From: Paraflavitalea pollutisoli
Lineage (GTDB): Bacteria; Bacteroidota; Bacteroidia; Chitinophagales; Chitinophagaceae
Reading direction: 5' to 3'
NCBI RefSeq assembly: GCF_029360705.1
Contig: NZ_JARKMX010000004.1
Location: forward strand, 558,001 to 622,000
DNA: 64,000 bases
Each line of letters starts with the position of its first letter. Position 1 is the first letter of the stretch. The position numbers and the translations under genes were made by a program. The notes beneath the pieces are model-generated. The model was given only the letters and a program-made list of their open reading frames with translations. It made no database searches and was not told the DNA's origin. Positions 34,381 to 42,553 of this stretch are shown here, piece by piece.

Positions 34381-35406
34381 ATGAAGATCGCTTTTACAAC
34401 CTGTACCAATAGTTGGGTACCTTTTACCCGGGTAGTTGCCAAAACCTTGTTGCAGCACAATCCCGAGTACAAGTTTTTTATCTGTATCACCGATAAGCGC
34501 ACAGCGGATATGGAGCCTTACTATGAAGGCTATGAGGTGGTACCCTGTGAGGAGATCGGCGCCCATGGACTGGATGATATGGTGCTGCGTTATGGCATCA
34601 ATATCAAGAATGCCCTGAAGCCTTTTTACTTCGATTATTTCGCCCAAAAATACCCGGATGCTGAACATATCTTCTTCATCGATCCGGATATGGTGATCTA
34701 TAATAAGTTAACGGAGATCGAGCGCTTGCACCAGACTGCGGATGTGTTGTTGTTCCCCCACCTGTTGCAGCCGCAACCATTTGACGGGAAAACACCCAAC
34801 GAGATCTCCTACCTGTCGACCGGAACGTACAACCTCGGCCTCATTTCCGTAAAACCTACGGAGAATGGCCGTCAGTTCATTGCCTGGTGGCGCGATCGGT
34901 TGCGGGAATACTGTGTATTCGATTGGAAGGCCGGCCTGTTTTCTGATCAGAAATGGGTGAACCTGGCACCGGTATTTTTCGACAAGGTGGCCAATGTAAA
35001 GCACCCTGGCTACAACATCGGGTACTGGAACCTGCACGAGCGCAAAGTGGCGCGGGTGAATGGCGAGCTGGTTGTAAACAACGATTTCCCCTTGGTGATC
35101 TATCACTTCAGCAATATCAACATCAGGCAGCAAAAGCTGTTCGATACACAGCAAAACCGCTGGACGGAAGCCGATTTCCCGCTGCTGATGGAGCTGCTGG
35201 CAGATTATCGTCGTATGTCTTTCGAAGAAGGCTACGAGCAGGTGATCAAGAAGCCTTGCTATTATGCCCAGGTGCATGCCACTTACCATCATGCGGAAGC
35301 ACGCAAAACCTTGAAGGGGCGTCTGAAGCTGTGGGTGAAGAACAATGTGCCGAAAAGCTTCCGGGCGAAAATGAAGAAGGCGCTGGGCGGACTGGTGGGC
35401 GGATAG
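34381..35406 (+). CDS. Glycosyltransferase (GT-A, family-8-like)
   Basis: 341 residues with no signal peptide. The GT-A layout is visible: Rossmann start 'MKIAFTTCTNSWVPFTRVVAKTLL', 'ALKPFYFDYF' and the DxD-type metal/nucleotide-sugar site Asp101-Pro-Asp103 in 'IFFIDPDMVIYNKL'. 'NLGLISVKPTENGRQFIAWW' and 'IYHFSNINIRQQ' are typical C-terminal elements. The C-terminus is basic (about 310-341) and probably membrane-associating. It follows the flippase pair by 160 nt on the same strand; a role in building a surface glycan is inferred from this. Confidence 0.75.
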   Translation: MKIAFTTCTNSWVPFTRVVAKTLLQHNPEYKFFICITDKRTADMEPYYEGYEVVPCEEIGAHGLDDMVLRYGINIKNALKPFYFDYFAQKYPDAEHIFFIDPDMVIYNKLTEIERLHQTADVLLFPHLLQPQPFDGKTPNEISYLSTGTYNLGLISVKPTENGRQFIAWWRDRLREYCVFDWKAGLFSDQKWVNLAPVFFDKVANVKHPGYNIGYWNLHERKVARVNGELVVNNDFPLVIYHFSNINIRQQKLFDTQQNRWTEADFPLLMELLADYRRMSFEEGYEQVIKKPCYYAQVHATYHHAEARKTLKGRLKLWVKNNVPKSFRAKMKKALGGLVGG

Positions 35407-35448
35407 CGACTTGTCGTCTGCCTGCTGCAGGATGTTGAAGGACGCCAG

Positions 35449-35916
35449 TTACCAGCTCTGATAGGGACGTCGGGCCAGGCTGGCATTGGAGTAACGTTTA
35501 TCGTCGGATACTTCCTGGTCAATCCAGTGTGGCAGGTCGAAGGTTTCGGCTTCGTGGGTCAATTCGATCTCGGCTACGATCAGTCCGGCATTATCGCCCA
35601 GGAACTCATCCACTTCCCATCGTTTACCGTTGTAATCGACTTCAAAGCGGTATTTGATAATTGGCTGTGCGCACAATTCGCCGAGTAATTGATTGGCATC
35701 ATTGACCGGTATCTCGTACTCAAACTCGCTTTTGGCAATGCCTTTCGACGGGCCCTTGATGGTCAGGAATGCTTTATCGCCGGCCACGCGTACCCGTACG
35801 GTGGCGCCTGGTTCAGTAGGGATGTATCCCTGCACATAATACTTCCCGGTTCCTTTTTCCACTGCTGTCCATAGGTCCTGCTTCACCAGGAATTTTCTTT
35901 CGATCTCGATGGCCAT
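35449..35916 (-). CDS. CYTH-domain phosphohydrolase
   Basis: 155 residues. The N-terminus MAIEIERKFLV carries the CYTH signature ExExK (Glu4, Glu6, Lys8), which with 'ATVRVRV', 'LTIKG' and 'FEYEIP' marks the eight-strand triphosphate tunnel. Standalone bacterial CYTH proteins of this size are usually tripolyphosphatases or nucleoside triphosphatases; adenylate cyclase activity cannot be excluded. Cytoplasmic. On the minus strand downstream of the sigma-54-type regulator, separated from it by a strong terminator at 36047. Confidence 0.88.
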   Translation of the reverse strand: MAIEIERKFLVKQDLWTAVEKGTGKYYVQGYIPTEPGATVRVRVAGDKAFLTIKGPSKGIAKSEFEYEIPVNDANQLLGELCAQPIIKYRFEVDYNGKRWEVDEFLGDNAGLIVAEIELTHEAETFDLPHWIDQEVSDDKRYSNASLARRPYQSW

Positions 35917-36046
35917 TTGTCTGTACGTTAATTGGACGGCAAATTACTGTTTGTGGGTGATTTGCCATTGTGAAATTTGTTTACAATCCTTAAGCATGCA
36001 GTGTTTGCAGGATAGATCGAACATGATCCCTGAGGTTGTAAAAGCA

Positions 36047-36077
36047 AACGGGTTCGCAGCGTAGCTGCGAACCCGTT
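36047..36077 (-). terminator. Terminator of the NtrC-like regulator gene
   Basis: Perfect 14-bp stem AACGGGTTCGCAGC (36047-36060 with 36064-36077) and a three-base loop, followed by T residues on the minus strand. Confidence 0.85.
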
Positions 36078-36096
36078 CGTATATCAATCCGTGGTG

Positions 36097-37260
36097 TTAT
36101 TTCTTGGGGAGTACGTAGGTTTCGACGTCTTCCTTGACGATGGTTTTACCCGACAGGATGATCAGGCGCTCCACCACGTTGCGTAGTTCGCGGATATTGC
36201 CCGTCCAGTTGTGCTCTTTCAGGGCTTCGAGGGCATCGGGTTCGATGGCCTTTTTGGCAATGCCGTAATCGGCGCAGATATCGCCCAGGAACTTATCGAC
36301 CAGCAAGGGAATATCATCGCGACGATCATTGAGCGACGGTACGTGAATGATGATCACGCTCAGGCGGTGGTATAAGTCAAGACGGAAATTCTTGTCTTCC
36401 ACTTCCTGCAGCAGGTCTTTATTGGTGGCCGCAATCACACGTACGTCCACGCTGATGTCTTTGTCGCCACCTACGCGAGTTATCTTACCTTCCTGGAGAG
36501 CGCGCAGCACTTTGGCTTGTGCGCTGAGGCTCATATCGCCGATCTCGTCGAGGAAGAGCGTACCCCCATGGGCTTGCTCGAACTTGCCAATACGTTGTTT
36601 TACGGCAGAAGTAAACGACCCTTTTTCATGGCCAAAGAGCTCGCTTTCGATCAGCTCACTGGGAATGGCGGCACAGTTCACTTCCACCAGCGGACCAGTT
36701 ACCCGGTTGCTTTTCTCGTGTACCCAGCGGGCCACCAGCTCCTTACCTACCCCATTTTCGCCAGTCACCAGGATACGCGCATCGGTAGGTGCTACCTTTT
36801 CGATGGTTTCTTTGATGCGGCCAATGGGGCCCGACTCGCCGATCATCTCTTCTACCTTGCTCACCTTGCGTTTGAGCACTTTGGTTTCTGCGACCAGGTT
36901 GGTCTTGTCCATCGCGTTGCGAATGGTGATGAGCAGGCGGTTGAGGTCTGGTGGTTTGGATATATAGTCGTAAGCACCCTTTTTAACGGCCTCTACGGCT
37001 GTTTCGATGGTGCCGTGTCCGGAGATCATGATCACCGGCACATCGGGGTTGGCTTCCCGGGCTTTGTCGAGGAATTCAATGCCATCGAGTTTGGGCATCT
37101 TGATGTCGCACAATACGACATCATAGCTTTTCTCCTTGAATTTCTTCAGTCCTTCTTCCCCATCGCCTGCCTCGTCGATCTTGTATCCTTCATAAGAAAG
37201 GATCTCGCTGAGCGTTTTCCGGATTGCCTTTTCGTCGTCGATAATTAGGATGTTTGACAT
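36097..37260 (-). CDS. NtrC-type response regulator without DNA-binding domain
   Basis: 387 residues: receiver (1-120, Asp52 in 'VVLCDIKMPK') and AAA+ ATPase (about 140-380) with Walker A Gly167-Lys173 (GENGVGK) and Walker B Asp238-Glu239 ('TLFLDEIGD'). The L1 loop that contacts sigma-54 reads GSFTSA (214-219, bases 36604-36621) instead of GAFTGA. The chain stops at 387, right after the AAA+ lid ('NIRELRNVVERLII'), so the C-terminal Fis-type HTH is absent. It may activate sigma-54 from solution, or act by a different mechanism. Divergent from the DUF4846 gene. No partner kinase is nearby. Confidence 0.9.
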   Translation of the reverse strand: MSNILIIDDEKAIRKTLSEILSYEGYKIDEAGDGEEGLKKFKEKSYDVVLCDIKMPKLDGIEFLDKAREANPDVPVIMISGHGTIETAVEAVKKGAYDYISKPPDLNRLLITIRNAMDKTNLVAETKVLKRKVSKVEEMIGESGPIGRIKETIEKVAPTDARILVTGENGVGKELVARWVHEKSNRVTGPLVEVNCAAIPSELIESELFGHEKGSFTSAVKQRIGKFEQAHGGTLFLDEIGDMSLSAQAKVLRALQEGKITRVGGDKDISVDVRVIAATNKDLLQEVEDKNFRLDLYHRLSVIIIHVPSLNDRRDDIPLLVDKFLGDICADYGIAKKAIEPDALEALKEHNWTGNIRELRNVVERLIILSGKTIVKEDVETYVLPKK

Positions 37261-37328
37261 AAGCTTATAAATCTTTATCTATGGAAAAAAAGCCATTTTG
37301 CATCTCGCCAAAAGTAAAACCAAAAATA

Positions 37329-38168
37329 ATGATATGTGTTGACCGCCGGCCGGCTAATTTTTATTTCCTCCTATGGTCAATTATCCTGCCGTTTTTGGGT
37401 AGTTGCGGAGGTACGATGGCTCAACCCTATTCAAAACCAATGCCAACTGACGAAAAGGCCACTCCTGTAGAAGCGGTTGGTACCGTAGTGCCGGGACTGG
37501 ACGCATTGCAAAAAGTAGGTGACATAGCTTTGCCAGCCGGTTACAAACGGATCGACGGCGGCGATACAGCTTTTGCGCGCTGGCTGCGGCGGGTGGAGCT
37601 GAAGTCGGATACGAAGGTATATCTCTACGACGGACGGTTGAAGTACAATCAGTCGGCCCAATATGCGGTGCTGGATATTCCCATTGGCAACAAGGACCTG
37701 CAACAGTGTGCAGATGCGGTCATGCGGTTACGGGCTGAGTTCTTTTACGGGCAACGGAAATATGACCGGATCTGGTTTGCTGATAACAACGGAAAGAAAT
37801 ATGCTTGTCCGGCCGGAGCCGATCGCGCCCGGTTTGAAAAGTACCTGGAAACGGTCTATGCGTGGTGTGGTACTTTGTCGCTGGAGAAGCAACTGAAGAA
37901 AGTACAGGTGTTCGGTGCTATTCAACCGGGTGATGTGCTGATCAAAGGTGGCTCACCGGGGCATGCCGTGATCGTGATGGATGTGGCAGCCAATGCAGCC
38001 GGGGAAAAGATCTACCTGCTGGCGCAGAGTTATATGCCAGCGCAAAGCATACATATTTTGAAAAACCCGATGGATGGAGCGCTGAGTCCATGGTACAGAG
38101 CAGGAAATGAGTCGGTTATAGTGACGCCGGAGTGGAATTTTACGCAACAGCAATTGCGTCGGTGGTAG
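37329..38168 (+). CDS. DUF4846 family lipoprotein
   Basis: Start at the ATG 37329 gives a signal ending in the lipobox FLGSC (Cys26); the ATG at 37281 would put a polar extension in front of it and lies only 21 nt from the divergent regulator's start. 279 residues. The mature part matches DUF4846 ('YLYDGRLKYNQSAQYAVLDIPIGNKDLQQCADAVMRLRAEFFY', 'VYAWCGTLSLEKQL', 'GDVLIKGGSPGHAVIVMDVA', 'LAQSYMPAQSIHIL'). The Cys/His in 'AWCGTLS' and 'SPGHAV' are arranged like a papain-type pair, but activity is unproven. Probably periplasmic, lipid-anchored. Confidence 0.8.
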   Translation: MICVDRRPANFYFLLWSIILPFLGSCGGTMAQPYSKPMPTDEKATPVEAVGTVVPGLDALQKVGDIALPAGYKRIDGGDTAFARWLRRVELKSDTKVYLYDGRLKYNQSAQYAVLDIPIGNKDLQQCADAVMRLRAEFFYGQRKYDRIWFADNNGKKYACPAGADRARFEKYLETVYAWCGTLSLEKQLKKVQVFGAIQPGDVLIKGGSPGHAVIVMDVAANAAGEKIYLLAQSYMPAQSIHILKNPMDGALSPWYRAGNESVIVTPEWNFTQQQLRRW

Positions 38169-38269
38169 TTAAAAGTTCGTAAAAGTCCTATTGCACAAGT
38201 TGGCGCAACTTGCTACTTTAGTGTCATCATCATCCTTTGAAAACAATTTTATAATCTAAAAAGGTCCCT

Positions 38270-38407
38270 ATGAAGGCTCAGCTCCAAATTCAGAATCCGT
38301 CTGTCAGCAAAACTGTTATGCGTCTTACGTTTGTGGGTGGCATTCTCTTAGCCGCCGTGTATGCTTTCCTCATGCTTTGTTCGTCAGCTATTCAAGTCAT
38401 TCAATAG
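38270..38407 (+). CDS. Membrane microprotein, 45 aa
   Basis: From the ATG at 38270: MKAQLQIQNPSVSKTVMRLT, then a hydrophobic helix FVGGILLAAVYAFLMLCSSA (21-40) and IQVIQ. A purine-rich AAAAAGG lies eight bases before the start and a strong Rho-independent terminator at 38441 ends it, so it looks like a self-contained transcription unit between two convergent genes. Upstream is a short inverted repeat AGTTGGCGCAACT near 38198 and TACTTTAG that may be its promoter. Function unknown. Confidence 0.65.
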   Translation: MKAQLQIQNPSVSKTVMRLTFVGGILLAAVYAFLMLCSSAIQVIQ

Positions 38408-38440
38408 GTCGGAAGATTCTATTGGCAAGCAATAAAGGCA

Positions 38441-38467
38441 ATGCCGGCGTAAGCCGGCATTTTTGTT
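38441..38467 (+). terminator. Terminator after the 45-aa gene
   Basis: Perfect stem ATGCCGGC / GCCGGCAT (38441-38448 and 38453-38460) with loop GTAA, followed by TTTTTGTTT. Confidence 0.9.
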
Positions 38468-38492
38468 TGGTATCATGGATGTTCAGTGCCGA

Positions 38493-39821
38493 TCACCTCA
38501 CAATCTCCATCTCCAGCACTGTATCATATTCTTCTTTTGGAATGGCTTTGGTATCGATTACCACATAGCCGTCGGCGAGCACCTGGTATTTCACGGGTGA
38601 TTTGCCGGTGAATGTCTTCAGCGATTTGATCTTGTAGGGAATCTTCAGGAGGAGCTTTTCTTCGGGCGCCTTGAGCAGGTGCAGGTACACGGTATTGTCC
38701 TTTTCCGTGACTGCCCCCCACTCCTGCGGAGCAACAAATCCTCCCTTCGTGCCATAGATCGTACTGCCGTAAGTTTTGAGCCAGGTTCCCATTGCGGCCA
38801 GGCGTTCGGTAAATTCCGGCTGAATAGCTCCATTGGGCATTGGCCCGATGTTGAGCAGGAAATTGGCATTGTGGCCAGCTGCTTTTACCAGGTAATGGAT
38901 CAGTGCTTTAGTCGATTTGTAGTTGCGGTCGGTGATGTTGAAGCCCCAGCTGTCGTTGATGGTTTCACAGGTTTCGAGTGGCAGTTGCGACACAGAAGCA
39001 CCGCCAAAGCCACTGGTATTGGCTCCGGGGAGGTCTTTCTCGAAAGCCTGGAAATCTTCGCCGGGAATGGGGCTCAGGTGGTGGTTATTGCTGATGAGGC
39101 ACTGTGGCTGCAATTTATGGATGAGGCTATAGATCTCCTCGTATTTCCAGTCGACTTTCGATACCGCCTGTTTGTTGTGGTCGTTTTCGAGTTGGTCCCA
39201 ATGACCATCGAACCAGATGCCGGCTACTTCACCATAGTTGGTGAGTAGTTCGGTGAGTTGGGCTTTCATGAAATTGATATAGCTGGGCCAATTGCTTTTC
39301 TCGGTGCGGCCAGTGCCTTTGCCGGTACGGCCGGTTTCGTATTGGTAGTCGGTCCGATACCAGTCGAGCAGGGAGTAATAGAACATCAGCTTCATGCCCT
39401 GGCGATGGCATTCGTCGGCGATTTGTTTGACGATGTCTTTGTGGTAGGGCGTACCCATGATGCTCCAGTCGGATTGTTTGGTATCCCAGAGGCTGAATCC
39501 ATCGTGGTGGCGGGTGATGAGGGTGATGTATTGCATCCCGGCGTTCTTAGCGGTGCTGACCCAGGTTTTTGCGTCGAAAGCGGTGGGATTGAAAATATCG
39601 ATGAGGCGACGATATTCTTTTACCTGGATATTGCGTTGGTTCATGACCCATTCGCCGTGACCGAGTACACTGGAGGCGCCCCAGTGAATGAACATACCAA
39701 AGCGGGCATCTTCAAACCACTTCCGTGCTTCCAGGTTTTGCGGTGAGGGCGTGTAGCTGGTCTGACTGAAAGAGGCGATGGTCGTGATGAGGAACAGGAT
39801 GGCAATCGTTAATGATCTCAT
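38493..39821 (-). CDS. Alpha-L-fucosidase, GH29
   Basis: The ATG at 39821 is chosen because it starts a signal peptide (MRSLTIAILFLITTIASFSQ); upstream ATG 39941 would add a polar leader. 442 residues. The TIM barrel has 'WFEDARFGMFIHWGASSVLG', 'YITLITRHHDGFSLWDTK' (His-His substrate binding), 'MKLMFYYSLLDWYRTDYQ' and the retaining nucleophile Asp205 in 'EVAGIWFDGHWDQL'. A beta-sandwich follows from about 350. Hydrolyses alpha-linked fucose from glycans in the periplasm or outside. Monocistronic. Confidence 0.92.
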   Translation of the reverse strand: MRSLTIAILFLITTIASFSQTSYTPSPQNLEARKWFEDARFGMFIHWGASSVLGHGEWVMNQRNIQVKEYRRLIDIFNPTAFDAKTWVSTAKNAGMQYITLITRHHDGFSLWDTKQSDWSIMGTPYHKDIVKQIADECHRQGMKLMFYYSLLDWYRTDYQYETGRTGKGTGRTEKSNWPSYINFMKAQLTELLTNYGEVAGIWFDGHWDQLENDHNKQAVSKVDWKYEEIYSLIHKLQPQCLISNNHHLSPIPGEDFQAFEKDLPGANTSGFGGASVSQLPLETCETINDSWGFNITDRNYKSTKALIHYLVKAAGHNANFLLNIGPMPNGAIQPEFTERLAAMGTWLKTYGSTIYGTKGGFVAPQEWGAVTEKDNTVYLHLLKAPEEKLLLKIPYKIKSLKTFTGKSPVKYQVLADGYVVIDTKAIPKEEYDTVLEMEIVR

Positions 39822-39993
39822 AGCTGGAAATTTGGAGAAAGGAAGATAGGAAGAAATCCGGCTTCGGTGCGGTGTCAGCCAATTTAGCGCAACGGATTGC
39901 ATAGACCTTGAACGCGATTCAGCGTCCAATTGGGTGGCCATTCTGTGTAAGGCTATGCGGCTTTAATTCGTCGGGAGGTGAAAGTCAGCGGGA

Positions 39994-40083
39994 TTAGCCG
40001 GATCGTATCGTACGACGTACCAGCATGACCATGCCACCTATCAGGGCGGCCAGTCCGAGTGTAAACAACAGGAAGGTTTGCAT
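39994..40083 (-). CDS. Possible membrane microprotein, 29 aa
   Basis: A 29-codon frame, MQTFLLFTLGLAALIGGMVM followed by LVRRTIRSG: a hydrophobic helix and a basic tail. It lies just downstream of the pdhB terminator (40099) and upstream of the fucosidase on the minus strand, with no obvious promoter. Its composition is that of a real single-pass protein, but so short a frame can arise by chance. Confidence 0.35.
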   Translation of the reverse strand: MQTFLLFTLGLAALIGGMVMLVRRTIRSG

Positions 40084-40098
40084 ACCCCAAAATAAAAA

Positions 40099-40121
40099 AT
40101 CCCGGAGAAATTCTCCGGGAT
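40099..40121 (-). terminator. Terminator of pdhB
   Basis: Perfect 10-bp stem ATCCCGGAGA / TCTCCGGGAT with loop AAT; on the minus strand it is followed by TTTTTTATTTT. Confidence 0.88.
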
Positions 40122-40141
40122 CGTATGCAATTGTTCGAAAC

Positions 40142-41128
40142 TTATTTCTTCACGTACATCACTTCTTTTACCAGCTTCACGGTGCGGGGAACGTCGGGCA
40201 GCGCGGCTGCTACGAGGTTGGGCGCATAGTGCAGGGGCGCGTCTGCAGCCGTAATACGGCGGATCGGCGCGTCGAGGTAATCGAAAGCTTCTTTCTGGAT
40301 GCGGTAAGCGATCTCCGAAGATACAGAACACATAGGCCACTGCTCTTCTACGATCACCAGGCGGTTGGTTTTCTTCACGCTCTCTACGATGGTCATCCAG
40401 TCGAGGGGACGGATGGTACGGAGGTCGATCACTTCTGCGCTGATGCCTTCTTTTTCCAGCTCAGCAGCAGCACCGAGGGCCACCTTCATCATCTTGTTGT
40501 AGGAAACGATGGTCACGTCACGACCTTGTCTTTTCACATCGGCTTTACCGATGGGAATGATGTATTCTTCCTCAGGTACTTCACCTTTGTCGCCGTACAT
40601 CACCTCACTCTCCATGAACATGACGGGGTCGTTGTCGCGGATGGCCGCCTTCATCAAACCTTTCGCGTCGTATGGGTTGGAGGGAGATATAACTTTAATG
40701 CCGGGAATGTTGGCATAATAGCTCTCGAAAGCGGTAGAGTGTTGTGCACCCAATTGACCGGCAGAGCCGTTGGGGCCACGGAATACGATGGGACAGCTGA
40801 TCTGTCCACCACTCATTGCCAGCATCTTGGAAGCGGTATTCAGGATCTGGTCCAGGGCCAGTACGGCGAAGTTCCAGGTCATGAACTCTACAATCGGACG
40901 CAAACCGTTCTGGGCGGCGCCTACTGCGATACCGGTAAAACCCAACTCAGCGATGGGGGTATCGATGATCCGCTTGGGGCCGAATTCGTCGAGCATACCC
41001 TGGCTAACTTTATAAGCGCCATTGTATTCTGCCACTTCTTCACCCATCAGGAATACATTAGGATCTCTTCTCATTTCTTCGCTCATCGCTTCGCGCAGCG
41101 CTTCACGAAATGCTATTAATCTTGCCAT
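40142..41128 (-). CDS. pdhB: Pyruvate dehydrogenase E1 component, beta subunit
   Basis: 328 residues, normal length for an E1 beta subunit. Contains the transketolase-like pyrimidine-binding start 'FREALREAMSEEMRRDPNVFLMGEEVAEYNGAYKVSQGM' (Glu30-Glu31 near the TPP aminopyrimidine), 'NFAVLALDQILNTASKM', 'GPNGSAGQLGAQHS' and the C-terminal 'VEEQWPMCSVSSEIA' segment. With an alpha subunit and E2/E3 it decarboxylates pyruvate to acetyl-CoA; a branched-chain oxoacid E1 is an alternative by sequence type. No E1 alpha or E2 gene is adjacent, so the complex is encoded at several loci. Own terminator at 40099. Confidence 0.92.
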   Translation of the reverse strand: MARLIAFREALREAMSEEMRRDPNVFLMGEEVAEYNGAYKVSQGMLDEFGPKRIIDTPIAELGFTGIAVGAAQNGLRPIVEFMTWNFAVLALDQILNTASKMLAMSGGQISCPIVFRGPNGSAGQLGAQHSTAFESYYANIPGIKVISPSNPYDAKGLMKAAIRDNDPVMFMESEVMYGDKGEVPEEEYIIPIGKADVKRQGRDVTIVSYNKMMKVALGAAAELEKEGISAEVIDLRTIRPLDWMTIVESVKKTNRLVIVEEQWPMCSVSSEIAYRIQKEAFDYLDAPIRRITAADAPLHYAPNLVAAALPDVPRTVKLVKEVMYVKK

Positions 41129-41295
41129 CCGGTAATTGGTTTAATTGTTCTTTGTTCCCGAGTGCATCAAATGGTCCTTCGGGCGACGCAAAATTATTGG
41201 TTGAGAGGCAGATAAACAAACTTGGTGCAAAAATCCTCAGACCACCAAAATCTGCCCATACGTCAAACGCTTTTCCCCCTCCCTGCCACACCGGC

Positions 41296-41303
41296 TAGGT
41301 TTG
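41296..41303 (+). promoter_or_regulatory. -7 box of the acyltransferase gene
   Basis: TAGGTTTG fits TAnnTTTG; TTTT at 41271-41274 lies 21 bp upstream as an imperfect -33. Start site near 41310, about 10 nt before the ATG. Confidence 0.45.
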
Positions 41304-41319
41304 TGAAAAATAACCAACT

Positions 41320-42537
41320 ATGCAACCTGCAAATCGTCAAACCTACCTCGACTGGCTGCGGATCCTGGCCATTTTGGGCGTGCTGGTCTTCCATTCAGGT
41401 ATGGCCTATGTAGCCGAAGAATCCTGGCATATCAAAAATAAGGAAACCAGCCACCTGCTGCTGGAGTTCAACTACTGGCTCAGCCGGTTCCGGATGCCCC
41501 TCCTGTTCTTCATTTCCGGTACGGTGGCATTTTTCATGCTTAAAAACAAGTCGGCCAAGACCTTTATCGGCCTCCGTTTCCGCCGCCTGCTCATTCCGCT
41601 CCTTTTCGGGATGCTGGTGGTGGTACCGCCCCAGATCTATGTAGAGCGGCTAACACAGGGCTACCAGGGCAATTACTGGCAGTTTTGGGCCACTGTGTTC
41701 GAATTCAAGCCCTACCCCATCGGTGGCAGCTTCAGCTGGCATCACCTGTGGTTTATCTTATATCTCTTTATTTACGATGTGTTGTTTACGCCAGTATTCA
41801 AATGGACCTTCAGCGAACGTGGCCAGCGGGTTATGCAAAAACTGTCGGTGCTGGGCCGGGGCCAGCGGGTATACTGGCTGATCGTGCCAGGTATTGTTCT
41901 CTATACCAGCCTGGTGCTGCAATTCCCCGGCACTAATGATCTTATTCACGATTGGTGTAATGTATTTTACTGGTTACAGTTTTTACTGGTAGGTTTCGGG
42001 TGCATGGCCATTCCTACGCTGGTGGAGAGCCTGGAGCGCAACCGGCGTATCTCGCTGACCTTCGCTTTCCTCAGCATGGTAGCGATCAACTATTTCCGGT
42101 GGAACAGCCTGGAGCCCTGGGATACGATCCCTAACTGGGGGCAAGACTGGCGCACGTATGCCTTTCTGGCCCTGACGCCCATCATGGCCTGGAGCTGGGT
42201 GTTGACGGCCATCGGTTACGGCAAACGCTACCTGAACCGCCGTCATCGGGCAATGGACTATCTTAATCAGGCGGTGTATCCTTTCTATATCTTGCACCAG
42301 ACGGTGATGCTGGTTTTCGTATACTATTTCGTGCAGATCGAGGAAACGATCGGTATGAAGTATGTGTTTACCATTGGCGCCACCTTCTTTGTGTCCATGC
42401 TGATCTACCAGGTATTGATCAGGCCATTTGGGGTGATGCGCTTTCTGTTTGGCATGAAGCCGGCGGACAAGCAACCCAAGCGGCAGGAAAGCCGACCTGC
42501 TCCTTCTGTAACGCCTGACCCGGTTTTAGTAAATTAA
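41320..42537 (+). CDS. Membrane acyltransferase (acyltransferase-3 family)
   Basis: 405 residues with about ten membrane helices. The N-terminus 'RQTYLDWLRILAILGVLVFHSGMAY' holds the conserved Arg and the catalytic-type His of acyltransferase-3 proteins; 'RMPLLFFISGTVAFFM' and 'FSWHHLWFILYLFIYDVLF' are other family blocks. Resembles MdoC/OpgC-like members that transfer acyl groups to surface glycans or glucans from the cytoplasmic side. It is followed by a LytS/LytTR pair 16 nt downstream, an arrangement seen for this type of transferase and suggesting shared regulation. Confidence 0.85.
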   Translation: MQPANRQTYLDWLRILAILGVLVFHSGMAYVAEESWHIKNKETSHLLLEFNYWLSRFRMPLLFFISGTVAFFMLKNKSAKTFIGLRFRRLLIPLLFGMLVVVPPQIYVERLTQGYQGNYWQFWATVFEFKPYPIGGSFSWHHLWFILYLFIYDVLFTPVFKWTFSERGQRVMQKLSVLGRGQRVYWLIVPGIVLYTSLVLQFPGTNDLIHDWCNVFYWLQFLLVGFGCMAIPTLVESLERNRRISLTFAFLSMVAINYFRWNSLEPWDTIPNWGQDWRTYAFLALTPIMAWSWVLTAIGYGKRYLNRRHRAMDYLNQAVYPFYILHQTVMLVFVYYFVQIEETIGMKYVFTIGATFFVSMLIYQVLIRPFGVMRFLFGMKPADKQPKRQESRPAPSVTPDPVLVN

Positions 42538-42553
42538 TGCTAATTTTCTATTG

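Noticed and set aside
40025-41119. 364-codon frame opposite pdhB
   Set aside because: The sense frame is an unmistakable E1 beta subunit with its own terminator; the other is its shadow.
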